From contig JBAYVY010000046.1 of NCBI GenBank assembly GCA_041674345.1, forward strand, positions 1-14,415: 14,415 bases of DNA, given 5' to 3'. Origin of the DNA: JBAYVY01 sp041674345 (GTDB lineage: Bacteria > Planctomycetota > Phycisphaerae > Phycisphaerales > Zrk34). Each line of letters begins with the position of its first letter. The first letter of the stretch is position 1. A model generated the notes under the pieces. It was not told where the DNA came from. It did no database searches and saw nothing but the letters and a program-made list of their open reading frames with translations. Positions 6,205 to 13,492 of the stretch are shown here, piece by piece. The translations under genes were made by a program, and so were the position numbers.

Positions 6205-6993
6205 ATGGCCAAGCAAAACCATATCCCCGTTCTCTCCAGGTCGATCCGCCTGCTCGAAACGATCGCCGGCGGAGCGCAAAACCATTCCGTGGCGGAACTC
6301 GGCCGTGAACTGAAAATTCCGCCCACCACTTGTTACCGCATCCTCCAAACCCTCATCGCCGCCGACTGGCTGGAACCCCGATCATCAGGAGTCGGTTACG
6401 AGATTTCCTACGGCCTGATGCCCCTGGCGCAACCCTTTCTCCAACATCGCGTCTTGATCGACACGGCCCGGACCGCCATCGAAAAGCTGGTACTCCAGAC
6501 CGGCCTGTCCGCCAAACTTACCGTGCGGCAGGCCGATGATGCCGTGACCATCTTCCGTGCCGAATCGCCTTCCCCCATGACCCTCAGCGGTCGGGTCGGC
6601 GTGCGATTCCATCTCGCGTTCGGGTCATCCGGCTCCTGCCTCCTGGCCGGATTGCCCGATCCGCAAATCGAAGACATTCTCGACCGCGCTCCACGCCAGA
6701 CATGGACCCGTCAAACACGCGCCGATGTCTGGAACCGCATTCGCCAAGCCCGCGAAGCCGACATCTGCGTCGATCCCGGACAGTTCCATCCGAGCATTCA
6801 AACCATCACCGCCACCCTGCGCGACGCCGCCGGATGCCCCGTCGCCGCGCTCACTCTCCTGACGTTTGTCGGCCAAGAGGAAAAAGCCCGACTCGCCACC
6901 CATCGCAAAGCACTGCTTCAAACCGCCAAACGCTGTCGCCAACTCATCGGACGAAACGAAAATAAACCCGGCAAAAGGAGTCCTGCTCCGTGA
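6205..6993 (+). CDS. IclR-family transcriptional regulator
   Basis: This is a 262-residue cytoplasmic DNA-binding regulator, the usual length for IclR proteins. The N-terminal winged helix-turn-helix lies at about 8-65: VLSRSIRLLETIAGG is the typical first helix and VAELGRELKIPPTTCYRILQTL is the recognition region. The effector-binding domain follows from about 80 (GLSAKLTVRQADDAVTIFRA), with the small-residue loop HLAFGSSGSCLLAGLP and a late ITATLRDAAGCPVAALTL segment. ATG at 6205 is chosen because it gives a normal IclR start; a GTG at 6169 would add 12 residues but sits almost on the proposed transcription start. Neither has a clear Shine-Dalgarno. Its stop overlaps the GTG of the next gene by four bases. 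It probably senses a sugar acid or oligosaccharide breakdown product; the ligand is unknown. Codons end mostly in C. Confidence 0.9.
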   Translation: MAKQNHIPVLSRSIRLLETIAGGAQNHSVAELGRELKIPPTTCYRILQTLIAADWLEPRSSGVGYEISYGLMPLAQPFLQHRVLIDTARTAIEKLVLQTGLSAKLTVRQADDAVTIFRAESPSPMTLSGRVGVRFHLAFGSSGSCLLAGLPDPQIEDILDRAPRQTWTRQTRADVWNRIRQAREADICVDPGQFHPSIQTITATLRDAAGCPVAALTLLTFVGQEEKARLATHRKALLQTAKRCRQLIGRNENKPGKRSPAP

Positions 6994-8180
6994 AAATCAT
7001 CGACATGCGCGTCCGCTGCGTCGCCATCCCCCTCACCTGCCAGCTTCGCCACAACACCGGCGTCCACCCCGGCTACTTCCTGCGCACCGTGCTGGAACTC
7101 ATTACCGACGAGGGCATCGTCGGCCTGGGCGAGGTCGGCGGCGGCGATCAACGCGGCGCTTTGCTCAAACTTAAACCACGTATTCTTGGATTGGACCCGT
7201 TTCACCTCGAAACCATCAAACTTAAAGTTCTGCGAAGTATCTATTATCTTTCCAACGCCCGACTCTACGGCGCGATCGAAATGGCGTGCCTCGACATCCA
7301 GGGCAAGGCGCTGAATCGCCCGATGTCCGACCTGCTCGGCGGATCGGTGCGCGACCGCATCCCCATGATCGCCTACCTGTTCTGGCGATACGACAGACCA
7401 ACCGGCGGCGATGACGCCTGCGCTCAGGATATCGCGGATTGGTGCGGGGAATTGCGGGATACACTGGGCGTGCAATCCATGAAACTCAAAGCCGGCGTCA
7501 TGCCCCCGGACGAAGAAGCCAAAGTCCTCGAACTTTGCCGGAAAGATTTGGGCGATGGCTTCGGCTTGCGCATCGACCCCAACGGCGTGTGGAGCGTGCC
7601 CACCGCGATCCGCATCGGCCAACGCCTCGAACCACTCGGCCTGGAATACTTTGAAGACCCGGCTTGGGGACTGGAAGGCAACGCGGCGGTGCGTCAAAAG
7701 ATTCGCATCCCGATTGCGACGAATATGTACCCCAACAAGTTCGACGACTTGGGACCGGCGATCCGCATGGGGGCCGTCGATATCGTACTGACCGACCTGC
7801 ACTACTGGGAAGGACCACGCGGCGTCAAAGATTTGGCGGCGGTCTGTTCCACCTTCGGCCTGGGCATCGCCATGCACAGCGGCGCGGAGTTCGGCATCGA
7901 ACTGGCGGCCATGTTGCACACCGCTTCGACGATCCCGCAGATGAGCGTGGCCGGCGACGCGCATTATCACTATCTGACCGACGACATCATCGAGGGCGGA
8001 CTGATGAAATACGAAAACGGCTGCATCCGCGTGCCGACCGGACCGGGGCTGGGCGTCACACTCGATGAACAAAAAATGAAGCGATACGAAAAATACTACG
8101 AGGAAAAGGGCGATTACTACGCCCGTTTCCACCAGGATCCCCGCCGCCCCGACTGGTATCCCACCGTCGGCGGACTTTAA
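6990..8180 (+). CDS. Enolase-superfamily sugar-acid dehydratase, glucarate-dehydratase-like
   Basis: This 396-residue protein is of the mandelate racemase/muconate lactonizing group and probably removes water from an acid sugar to give a 2-keto-3-deoxy acid. The N-terminal capping domain is followed by a barrel carrying the K-x-K pair K165/K167 (SMKLKAG), metal ligands D196 (IDPNG), E222 (YFEDP) and N245 (ATNMY), and a His/Asp pair H296 (AMHSG) and D269 (LTDLH). The Asn third ligand, DPNG and the His-Asp dyad match D-glucarate dehydratase more closely than mandelate racemase. All catalytic residues are present. GTG at 6990 is used: AAGGAG lies nine bases upstream and GTGA overlaps the IclR stop, suggesting translational coupling. 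The GH10 gene follows 13 bases after the stop. The exact substrate (glucarate, galactarate or an aldonate) cannot be read from sequence alone. Confidence 0.85.
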   Translation: MKIIDMRVRCVAIPLTCQLRHNTGVHPGYFLRTVLELITDEGIVGLGEVGGGDQRGALLKLKPRILGLDPFHLETIKLKVLRSIYYLSNARLYGAIEMACLDIQGKALNRPMSDLLGGSVRDRIPMIAYLFWRYDRPTGGDDACAQDIADWCGELRDTLGVQSMKLKAGVMPPDEEAKVLELCRKDLGDGFGLRIDPNGVWSVPTAIRIGQRLEPLGLEYFEDPAWGLEGNAAVRQKIRIPIATNMYPNKFDDLGPAIRMGAVDIVLTDLHYWEGPRGVKDLAAVCSTFGLGIAMHSGAEFGIELAAMLHTASTIPQMSVAGDAHYHYLTDDIIEGGLMKYENGCIRVPTGPGLGVTLDEQKMKRYEKYYEEKGDYYARFHQDPRRPDWYPTVGGL

Positions 8181-8193
8181 AAGGAACCGGACA

Positions 8194-9474
8194 ATGAATT
8201 TCTCGAAGTACGAAGCGTTGTGGAATGACGAGGCGTTAGTTGAACGCATTGATGCAGGCATCGAACGACACCGTAAGACCGATGTCACGCTGCGAGTGGC
8301 CGACAGCGCGTGCAAGCCGGTCGCGGGCGCACCGGTGAAAATCAAACAGATCACCAGTGACTTTTTGTTCGGCGCGAATATTTTCAAACTCGGTTGTTAT
8401 GCCGACCCAGCGTTGGAACGTGGCTATGAAGGCATGTTCACCCGCCTGCTGAATGCCGCTTCGGTGCCTCTGTACTGGAAGACACTGGAGCCGCGACCAG
8501 GCGCGGTGCGTTTTGAAGTGAACAGCGAGCCGATTGATCGTCGCCCGCCGCCGGACCTCGTTGTTCCGTTCTGCCAGCAGCACAATCTAAACATGAACGG
8601 CCACTGCCTCGTGTGGGACAATACACAACACGCGGTGCCGGAGTGGATCGAAGACACGCGGCGATGCGAGCCGCTCATTGAAAACCGCATCCGTCAAATC
8701 GCCGAGCGTTACGGCGACCGCATTCAGCGATGGGATGTACTCAACGAGTCGTTGGCTCGTGGCCACGCCGGAAAACAGCCGATTTTCCCTGACGGATATG
8801 AATGGCTGGCGTTTGAATGCGCGCAGCGTTACCTGCCGGACTCGGCTCACCTGATGATCAACGAAACCACCGGCGCGGCGTGGCACCCGAAGTACTTGCC
8901 GGACTATCACAAGCAGATTGAAGCGATGCTGAAACGCGGTGTGAAGATCGACGGCATCGGGTTGCAATGGCACTTGTTTACCGTCGAAGACGTTCGTCGC
9001 ATGTTCAACGGCGAGAGATTCCAGCCGAAGGTGTTGCTTGACACGCTTGACAGTTACAACGTTCACGGTCGCCCGCTGCATATCAGTGAAATCACGCTGC
9101 CTTGCCCGACTGAGGACAAGGAGGGACGCGACATCCAGGCCCGCATGGCGTATGACGTATATCGCCTGTTTTTCAGTCAGAAGATGGTGCATGCCGTGAC
9201 GTGGTGGAACTTCCCCGACGGCGGCGCGGTTCCCGGCGAGGACAGGGTTTTGTCGGGCCTTGTCGAGCGCGACATGTCCCCCAAGCCGGCCTATGAATCG
9301 CTCGACCAGTTGATCAACCACGATTGGCGGACGAATACGATCGTGACCACCGGAGCAGATGGAATCGCGAGATTCAGGGGATTTCGAGGCGAATATCGGA
9401 TCACATGCGGCGGGACCATCAACGAAATGGCCGTCACCGGCGAACAGGTGGAACAACGGGTGATTATTCAATAG
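8194..9474 (+). CDS. Glycoside hydrolase family 10 protein, first copy
   Basis: GH10 enzymes are retaining endo-beta-1,4-xylanases with a TIM barrel. This 426-residue protein has a small N-terminal beta domain at about 30-58 (VTLRVADSACKPVAGAPVKI), then the barrel from FLFGANIF. Visible GH10 landmarks are GHCLVW (136-141), WDVLNES with acid/base E185, QWH with H260, and HISEITLP with nucleophile E299, followed by the conserved VTWWNFPDGG. The nucleophile motif differs from the usual ITELD form. A short C-terminal beta segment (FRGFRGEYRIT) follows. There is no signal peptide or membrane segment, so a cytoplasmic enzyme is predicted. AAAGGA upstream supports the ATG. Neighbours are a sugar-acid dehydratase and a GH113-like enzyme, with a paralogue at 10522-11853. 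Activity on xylo-oligosaccharides is likely but the divergent motif leaves other beta-glycosides possible. Confidence 0.88.
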   Translation: MNFSKYEALWNDEALVERIDAGIERHRKTDVTLRVADSACKPVAGAPVKIKQITSDFLFGANIFKLGCYADPALERGYEGMFTRLLNAASVPLYWKTLEPRPGAVRFEVNSEPIDRRPPPDLVVPFCQQHNLNMNGHCLVWDNTQHAVPEWIEDTRRCEPLIENRIRQIAERYGDRIQRWDVLNESLARGHAGKQPIFPDGYEWLAFECAQRYLPDSAHLMINETTGAAWHPKYLPDYHKQIEAMLKRGVKIDGIGLQWHLFTVEDVRRMFNGERFQPKVLLDTLDSYNVHGRPLHISEITLPCPTEDKEGRDIQARMAYDVYRLFFSQKMVHAVTWWNFPDGGAVPGEDRVLSGLVERDMSPKPAYESLDQLINHDWRTNTIVTTGADGIARFRGFRGEYRITCGGTINEMAVTGEQVEQRVIIQ

Positions 9475-9499
9475 CGCGATGTGCTGAGGAGTCGCGGCG

Positions 9500-10525
9500 A
9501 TGTCAGACAAAATGATACCCATCCATCGAGGCATGACCTTCGGGTTTTACGCCCGCAACGGTTACTACGGCAGCGCCGAAGCTCGTCAACAAGTGGACAA
9601 GATGGCGGCTCTGAACATCCAATGGGTTTGCCTGGTGGCCACGGTGTTGCAGGAAACTTTCGCCAGCGGACGGCAGTTCCGTGATTTCAAGATGACGCCG
9701 GCCGATGACGAATTGCGCGACATCATCGACTACATCCACGGCAAGGGCATGAAGGTGCAGTTACGCCCCATGCTTGAATGCTGGGACGGAACGCAGCGAT
9801 GCCACATCATGTTCCCGCACGACGGCGAGGTCATGCCCGGCAAACCCATCACCCATTGCAAGCGATGGTTTGAAAGCATGACCGAACGCACGTTGCACTA
9901 CGCCCGACTGGCGATGCGCGGCGGTTGCGAAGCATTTGGCCTGGACAGCGAGATCGACCGCATTCCGCACTTCAACGATCAGTGGAAAGGCGTTGTCGCC
10001 GCCGCCCGCAGCGTTTTCAACGGGCATCTGACTTCCAGCCACACGCGTTGGGCCGATTTTGAAAAACAACTGGCCGGCCGCGATCACTGGTGGTTCGATC
10101 TGGATTCGCTGGGGACCAGCTTTTACGACCCGGTGTCGAACAAGGAAGGTGCGACGCTGGATGAAATGGTCGCCCGGCTTCAACCGATTCTCGAACACCA
10201 TCGCAAGATCGCCGCGATGTACGGCAAGCCCTATTACTTCGGCGAAACGGGTTGTTGTTCGACCGCCGGCGCGACACGCCGGCCCCACGGCTGGAACAAT
10301 CCCGGCGGATACGACGGCGACGAACAAGCGAACTTCATGGAAGCGGTGCTGCGAACCTTCTGGAATGAACCGTGGTGGATGGGCATGTACTGGTGGAAAT
10401 GGGACGAGCAAAACCACCGACCACAGTTCAAGGACGACCCGCGCGGCGACAAGGGCTTCACCATCGACAACAAACCGGCGGCCCAGGTGATGAAACGCTG
10501 GTATGGTCGGGAGGATCGACAATGA
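9500..10525 (+). CDS. GH113-like TIM-barrel glycosidase (putative beta-mannanase)
   Basis: The 341-residue product resembles GH113, clan GH-A retaining beta-1,4-mannanases. Supporting segments are MAALNIQWVCLVATVLQETF (strand two), DELRDIIDYIHGKGMKVQLRP, FGLDSEID with candidate acid/base E151, WWFDLDSLGTSFYDPV, PYYFGETG with candidate nucleophile E249, and MGMYWWKWDE near the end, followed by the usual NKPAAQVMKRWYG. Length fits a single-domain GH113. It has no signal peptide. GAGGAG eight bases upstream supports the ATG. The gene sits 25 bases after the first GH10 gene and its stop overlaps the second GH10 start by four bases (ATGA). Family assignment is from motif pattern recall; a related uncharacterised GH-A family cannot be excluded, and substrate is inferred. 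Confidence 0.65.
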   Translation: MSDKMIPIHRGMTFGFYARNGYYGSAEARQQVDKMAALNIQWVCLVATVLQETFASGRQFRDFKMTPADDELRDIIDYIHGKGMKVQLRPMLECWDGTQRCHIMFPHDGEVMPGKPITHCKRWFESMTERTLHYARLAMRGGCEAFGLDSEIDRIPHFNDQWKGVVAAARSVFNGHLTSSHTRWADFEKQLAGRDHWWFDLDSLGTSFYDPVSNKEGATLDEMVARLQPILEHHRKIAAMYGKPYYFGETGCCSTAGATRRPHGWNNPGGYDGDEQANFMEAVLRTFWNEPWWMGMYWWKWDEQNHRPQFKDDPRGDKGFTIDNKPAAQVMKRWYGREDRQ

Positions 10526-11853
10526 ATCCGTTTGCGTATCTTCTTGAACTGTTCAACAAACGCGACCCGGAAATCGAACATCGCATCGAATCGGGAATCG
10601 CCGCTCACCGCAAGGGCCTGGCACGATTGACCCTGCGCGACGCATCGGGCCGACCGGCGACCAACGTGCATGTTCAGGTGCGACTCAACCGGCATGAGTT
10701 TCTGTTCGGGGCGAACATATTCATGCTCGGCGGTTATGGAGCGGAGGAGAACAACCGCGCGTACGAAGCCGCCTTCGTCAAAGTTTTCAATTCCGCCGTG
10801 GCGCCGTTCTATTGGTCGGATTTGGAGCCGACCGAAGGCGAGTTGCGATTCACCGCGGACAGTCGGCGGATCCAGCGCCGTCCCCCGCCGGATGTCGTAC
10901 TCGATTTTTGCGATCGGCATCGGTTGACACCGAAGGGGCATTGTCTGGTCTGGCATCAGTGGTACCCGGACTGGCTGCCGGACGATCCGCGGGAGGTGAT
11001 GCGGCGTATTGTCCGGCGGATGGAGCGGATCGCGGAACGATATGGAAACCGCGTGAAATACTGGGATGTGGTGAACGAATCGCTGGAACGATATCACCCG
11101 CATTTCGCACCACGGAAGATCAATTTGCCGCGCGATTACACCTTCGCGTCCTATCAGGAGGCGGCCCGGTTGTTTCCGCGCGACGCGCGATTGCTCATCA
11201 ACGAGGCGACACCGTTTTCATGGATTCATTTTCTCGCCGAACACAGCGCTTTATACATGCAGGTTCAGAACCTCTTGCTGCGCGGCGCGCGGATTGACGG
11301 CATCGGCTTGCAGTATCACACGTTTTTCTACAACGAAAACGGACTGACTTGCGATGTGAATGATTTCGTCAAACAACGGGATGCTTATTTGAATCCGCGT
11401 TTGCTGCTGAACGTCATGGACAACCTCGGTGAACTGGGACTGCCGCTGCACATCTCGGAGATTACGTTGCCGGCATATGCGGACGTGGCGGGTTCAGAGC
11501 AATTTCAGGCCGATTTACTGCGTGAATTGTATCGTTTGTGGTTCAGCCATCCGAACACCGAAGCGATTTACTGGTGGAACCTGGCGGACGGCGGAGCGCA
11601 TGGACGCGAGGGGGAACTGCGAGGAGGTCTTATGACTGAAAACCTGATGCCCAAGCCGGCCTATCGTGTTTTGGACGAACTGATTCATAAGGAATGGAAC
11701 ACATCACTGGAGACCCACGGCGGGCCGGAAATATCATTTAACGGATTTTTCGGTGATTACCGGATCACCACGAAGTACGCGGGGGTTCGCAAGGAGCATG
11801 ACGTGCATCTGGGCAAAAACGGCGCGAGTGATTTCGCGCTGACGGTTCAATAG
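10522..11853 (+). CDS. Glycoside hydrolase family 10 protein, second copy
   Basis: The 443-residue paralogue of the protein at 8194-9474 has the same order: N-terminal beta domain (ARLTLRDASGRPATNVHVQV), barrel beginning FLFGANIFMLGGYG, GHCLVWH, WDVVNES with acid/base E186, QYH with H266, HISEITLP with nucleophile E313, IYWWNLADGG, and a C-terminal beta segment FNGFFGDYRIT. Shared blocks FLFGANIF, RRPPPD, GHCLVW and HISEITLP show common descent, but much of the rest differs, so the duplication is not recent. ATG at 10522 overlaps the preceding stop by four bases and follows GGGAGG; a longer in-frame extension of 50 residues lies inside the previous gene and is rejected. There is no signal peptide. 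Divergence in the loop after WDV.NES and in the QWH/QYH motif may mean a different substrate subsite. Confidence 0.88.
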   Translation: MNPFAYLLELFNKRDPEIEHRIESGIAAHRKGLARLTLRDASGRPATNVHVQVRLNRHEFLFGANIFMLGGYGAEENNRAYEAAFVKVFNSAVAPFYWSDLEPTEGELRFTADSRRIQRRPPPDVVLDFCDRHRLTPKGHCLVWHQWYPDWLPDDPREVMRRIVRRMERIAERYGNRVKYWDVVNESLERYHPHFAPRKINLPRDYTFASYQEAARLFPRDARLLINEATPFSWIHFLAEHSALYMQVQNLLLRGARIDGIGLQYHTFFYNENGLTCDVNDFVKQRDAYLNPRLLLNVMDNLGELGLPLHISEITLPAYADVAGSEQFQADLLRELYRLWFSHPNTEAIYWWNLADGGAHGREGELRGGLMTENLMPKPAYRVLDELIHKEWNTSLETHGGPEISFNGFFGDYRITTKYAGVRKEHDVHLGKNGASDFALTVQ

Positions 11854-11872
11854 CGAGCGCAAGGAAGGCGAT

Positions 11873-12646
11873 ATGAATCATTCAAGTGATGAGTTTGATC
11901 TGCGAGGTCGGCGGGCGCTGGTGACCGGGTCGAGCCGGGGCATCGGTCGGGCGATCGCGCTGGGGCTGGCGCGGCATGGGGCGGACGTGGCCGTTCATGC
12001 GGTCAGCCGGGCGACCGAAGCGCAAACAGTCGCGGAGCGGATTGAAGGAATGGGCGTGAAATCGACGACGATTCTGGCGGATTTGAGCGACGCGGCGGCG
12101 GTGGACCGGCTGGCGGATCAGGCGGTCGATGCGATGGGCGGAATCGACATTTTGGTGCTGAATGCGTCGATGCAGATCACGCGGGCGTGGCTGGAGATTT
12201 CACCGGACGAATATGAAACGCAGATGGCGGTGAATGTGCGGGCGTCGATGCGACTGATGCAGCGGTTGACGCCTGGCATGATTGAGCGGCGCTGGGGACG
12301 AGTGCTGACAATCGGCAGTGTGCAGCAGGCGAGGCCTCACCCGCGGATGCTGGTGTACGCGGCGAGCAAGGCGGCGTTGGTAAACATGGTGATGAATCTG
12401 GCCAGGCAGTTGGCACCGCATCACGTGACGGTGAACAACCTGGCGCCGGGCGTGATCGAGACGGAGCGTAATGCTGAGGCATTGGCGGATCAGGCGTATC
12501 GGCAGCAGGTGGAGGGCGCGGTGCCGATGCGGGATTTCGGGCAGGCGGAAGATTGCGTGGGAGCGGCGTTGCTGATGTGTTCGCAGGCCGGTCGGTATAT
12601 CACGGGAACGGATTTGATGGTGGACGGCGGATTGCACTTACCCTGA
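11873..12646 (+). CDS. Short-chain dehydrogenase/reductase (classical SDR)
   Basis: The 257-residue Rossmann-fold oxidoreductase shows the cofactor motif TGSSRGIG (18-25), LNAS at 96-99 in place of the usual NNAG, and the catalytic tetrad N121, S149, Y162 and K166 (YAASK). The C-terminal DLMVDGG ending is typical of FabG-like SDRs. An Asp-Leu pair after the third strand (ILADLS) fits adenine binding. NAD versus NADP preference is not decided; the Ser-Arg in the glycine motif is compatible with NADP. AAGGAAGG supports the ATG, 19 bases after the GH10 stop. In this operon it may oxidise or reduce a sugar, aldonate or keto-deoxy intermediate, or reduce the aldehyde released by the aldolase. Codons end mainly in G, unlike the IclR gene. 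Confidence 0.9.
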   Translation: MNHSSDEFDLRGRRALVTGSSRGIGRAIALGLARHGADVAVHAVSRATEAQTVAERIEGMGVKSTTILADLSDAAAVDRLADQAVDAMGGIDILVLNASMQITRAWLEISPDEYETQMAVNVRASMRLMQRLTPGMIERRWGRVLTIGSVQQARPHPRMLVYAASKAALVNMVMNLARQLAPHHVTVNNLAPGVIETERNAEALADQAYRQQVEGAVPMRDFGQAEDCVGAALLMCSQAGRYITGTDLMVDGGLHLP

Positions 12647-12667
12647 ACTTTTTGAAAGGCGGCGAAA

Positions 12668-13387
12668 ATGAGCCACAAGATGGATTTGAATGAACTGCGG
12701 AAGATTCGTGAGACGGTGGAGCGGATCGCGTTGCCGCTTGACGAAACGGAGATTTGCGAACGGTATGAGCAACTTTACACCGGGGCGGTAAACGACGTGA
12801 TGCGGGAGATGTGCCTGACGAACGTGGCGCTGCCCGCGGAAATCATGCCGCTGCGTGATGAGATGACGCTGGCGGGATTCGCATTCACGATTCGCTCGGC
12901 GGCGGACCCGACGCTGGAGGGGGAATTGGAATTGCGCGTGAAGATGCTGGATGAACTGAGGCCCAACCACGTGTGTGTGTGGAACGCCAACGGGGACGAC
13001 AAAGCCAGTCACTGGGGCGGGGTGATGACACAGACCAGCAGCAAGCGGGGATGCCGGGGCGCGATCATCGACGGGGGCATTCGGGATACAAAGGACATTT
13101 TGAGCCAGGGTTTTCCGATCTGGTGCCGGTATCGCACGTCGAACGGATCGCTGAGTCGGGCGAAGATGACGGGCTATCAGATACCGATCATCATCGGGGG
13201 GGTCATCATCAAGCCGGACGATTTGATTTTCGCGGACATTGACGGGGTGATCGTAATCCCCCGGAAGTTGATCGTACCGGTGCTTCTGCGAGCGGAGGCG
13301 ATCGAGAAGAACGAGTTGGAGATCAAGGACTGGGTGGCGGCGGGATTGAGCACGACGGAGATTCACGACCGCGGCGGATACTTCTGA
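12668..13387 (+). CDS. RraA-family class II aldolase-like protein
   Basis: The 239-residue protein is of the RraA/HMG-aldolase fold, often mislabelled dimethylmenaquinone methyltransferase. Family members cleave 4-hydroxy-2-oxo acids to pyruvate plus a carbonyl compound using a divalent metal, or decarboxylate oxaloacetate. Key segments are HWGGVMTQTSSKRGCRGAII, then DGGIRD (135-140) with R139 for substrate and D140 for metal, and DDLIFADIDGVIVIP (184-198). The catalytic RD pair is intact, which favours an enzyme over the RraA RNase E inhibitor. AAAGG upstream supports the ATG, 21 bases after the SDR stop. It is the last gene of the operon and would supply the cleavage step after the dehydratase. 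Substrate is inferred. Confidence 0.87.
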   Translation: MSHKMDLNELRKIRETVERIALPLDETEICERYEQLYTGAVNDVMREMCLTNVALPAEIMPLRDEMTLAGFAFTIRSAADPTLEGELELRVKMLDELRPNHVCVWNANGDDKASHWGGVMTQTSSKRGCRGAIIDGGIRDTKDILSQGFPIWCRYRTSNGSLSRAKMTGYQIPIIIGGVIIKPDDLIFADIDGVIVIPRKLIVPVLLRAEAIEKNELEIKDWVAAGLSTTEIHDRGGYF

Positions 13388-13492
13388 ACCGGCGGCGATA
13401 CTTGTCGCCTGAAGCCGCGAATGAACGGACGAGCTGAAATGGGATGTTCGGATGCAACCCGGATCGTCGACACCGGGCGTGTTTCGGGAAAA
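13388..13492. other. Convergent intergenic gap with weak hairpins, no clear terminator
   Basis: GGCGA (13394-13398) pairs with TCGCC (13405-13409), extended by CGGC (13390-13393) with GCCG (13414-13417) across a four-base bulge. No T-run follows. A second weak stem, CCCGG/CCGGG, lies further right. The first hairpin also partly repeats the end of the RraA gene (GGCGGATACTT versus GGCGGCGATACTT). Termination for both converging genes is probably here but not clearly intrinsic. Confidence 0.3.

Noticed and set aside
6918..8387. 489-codon minus-strand frame opposite the dehydratase gene
   Set aside because: Antisense to a gene with complete catalytic residues; composition is that of a shadow frame and no ribosome site supports it.
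10372..10521. Longer second GH10 protein with 50 extra N-terminal residues
   Set aside because: The extension lies wholly inside the GH113-like gene and is unlike GH10; ATG at 10522 has a good ribosome site and an ATGA overlap.
8587..10522. Long minus-strand frames opposite the GH10 and GH113-like genes (8587-9534 and 9761-10522)
   Set aside because: They are shadow frames in GC-rich DNA with no motifs and lie against genes with clear active-site motifs.
8194..11853. Secreted glycosidases
   Set aside because: None of the three N-termini has a positively charged start plus hydrophobic stretch; the starts are supported by ribosome sites, so no hidden signal peptide lies upstream.
13388..13492. 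Bidirectional intrinsic terminator
   Set aside because: The hairpins are short or bulged and neither strand shows a T-run after them.
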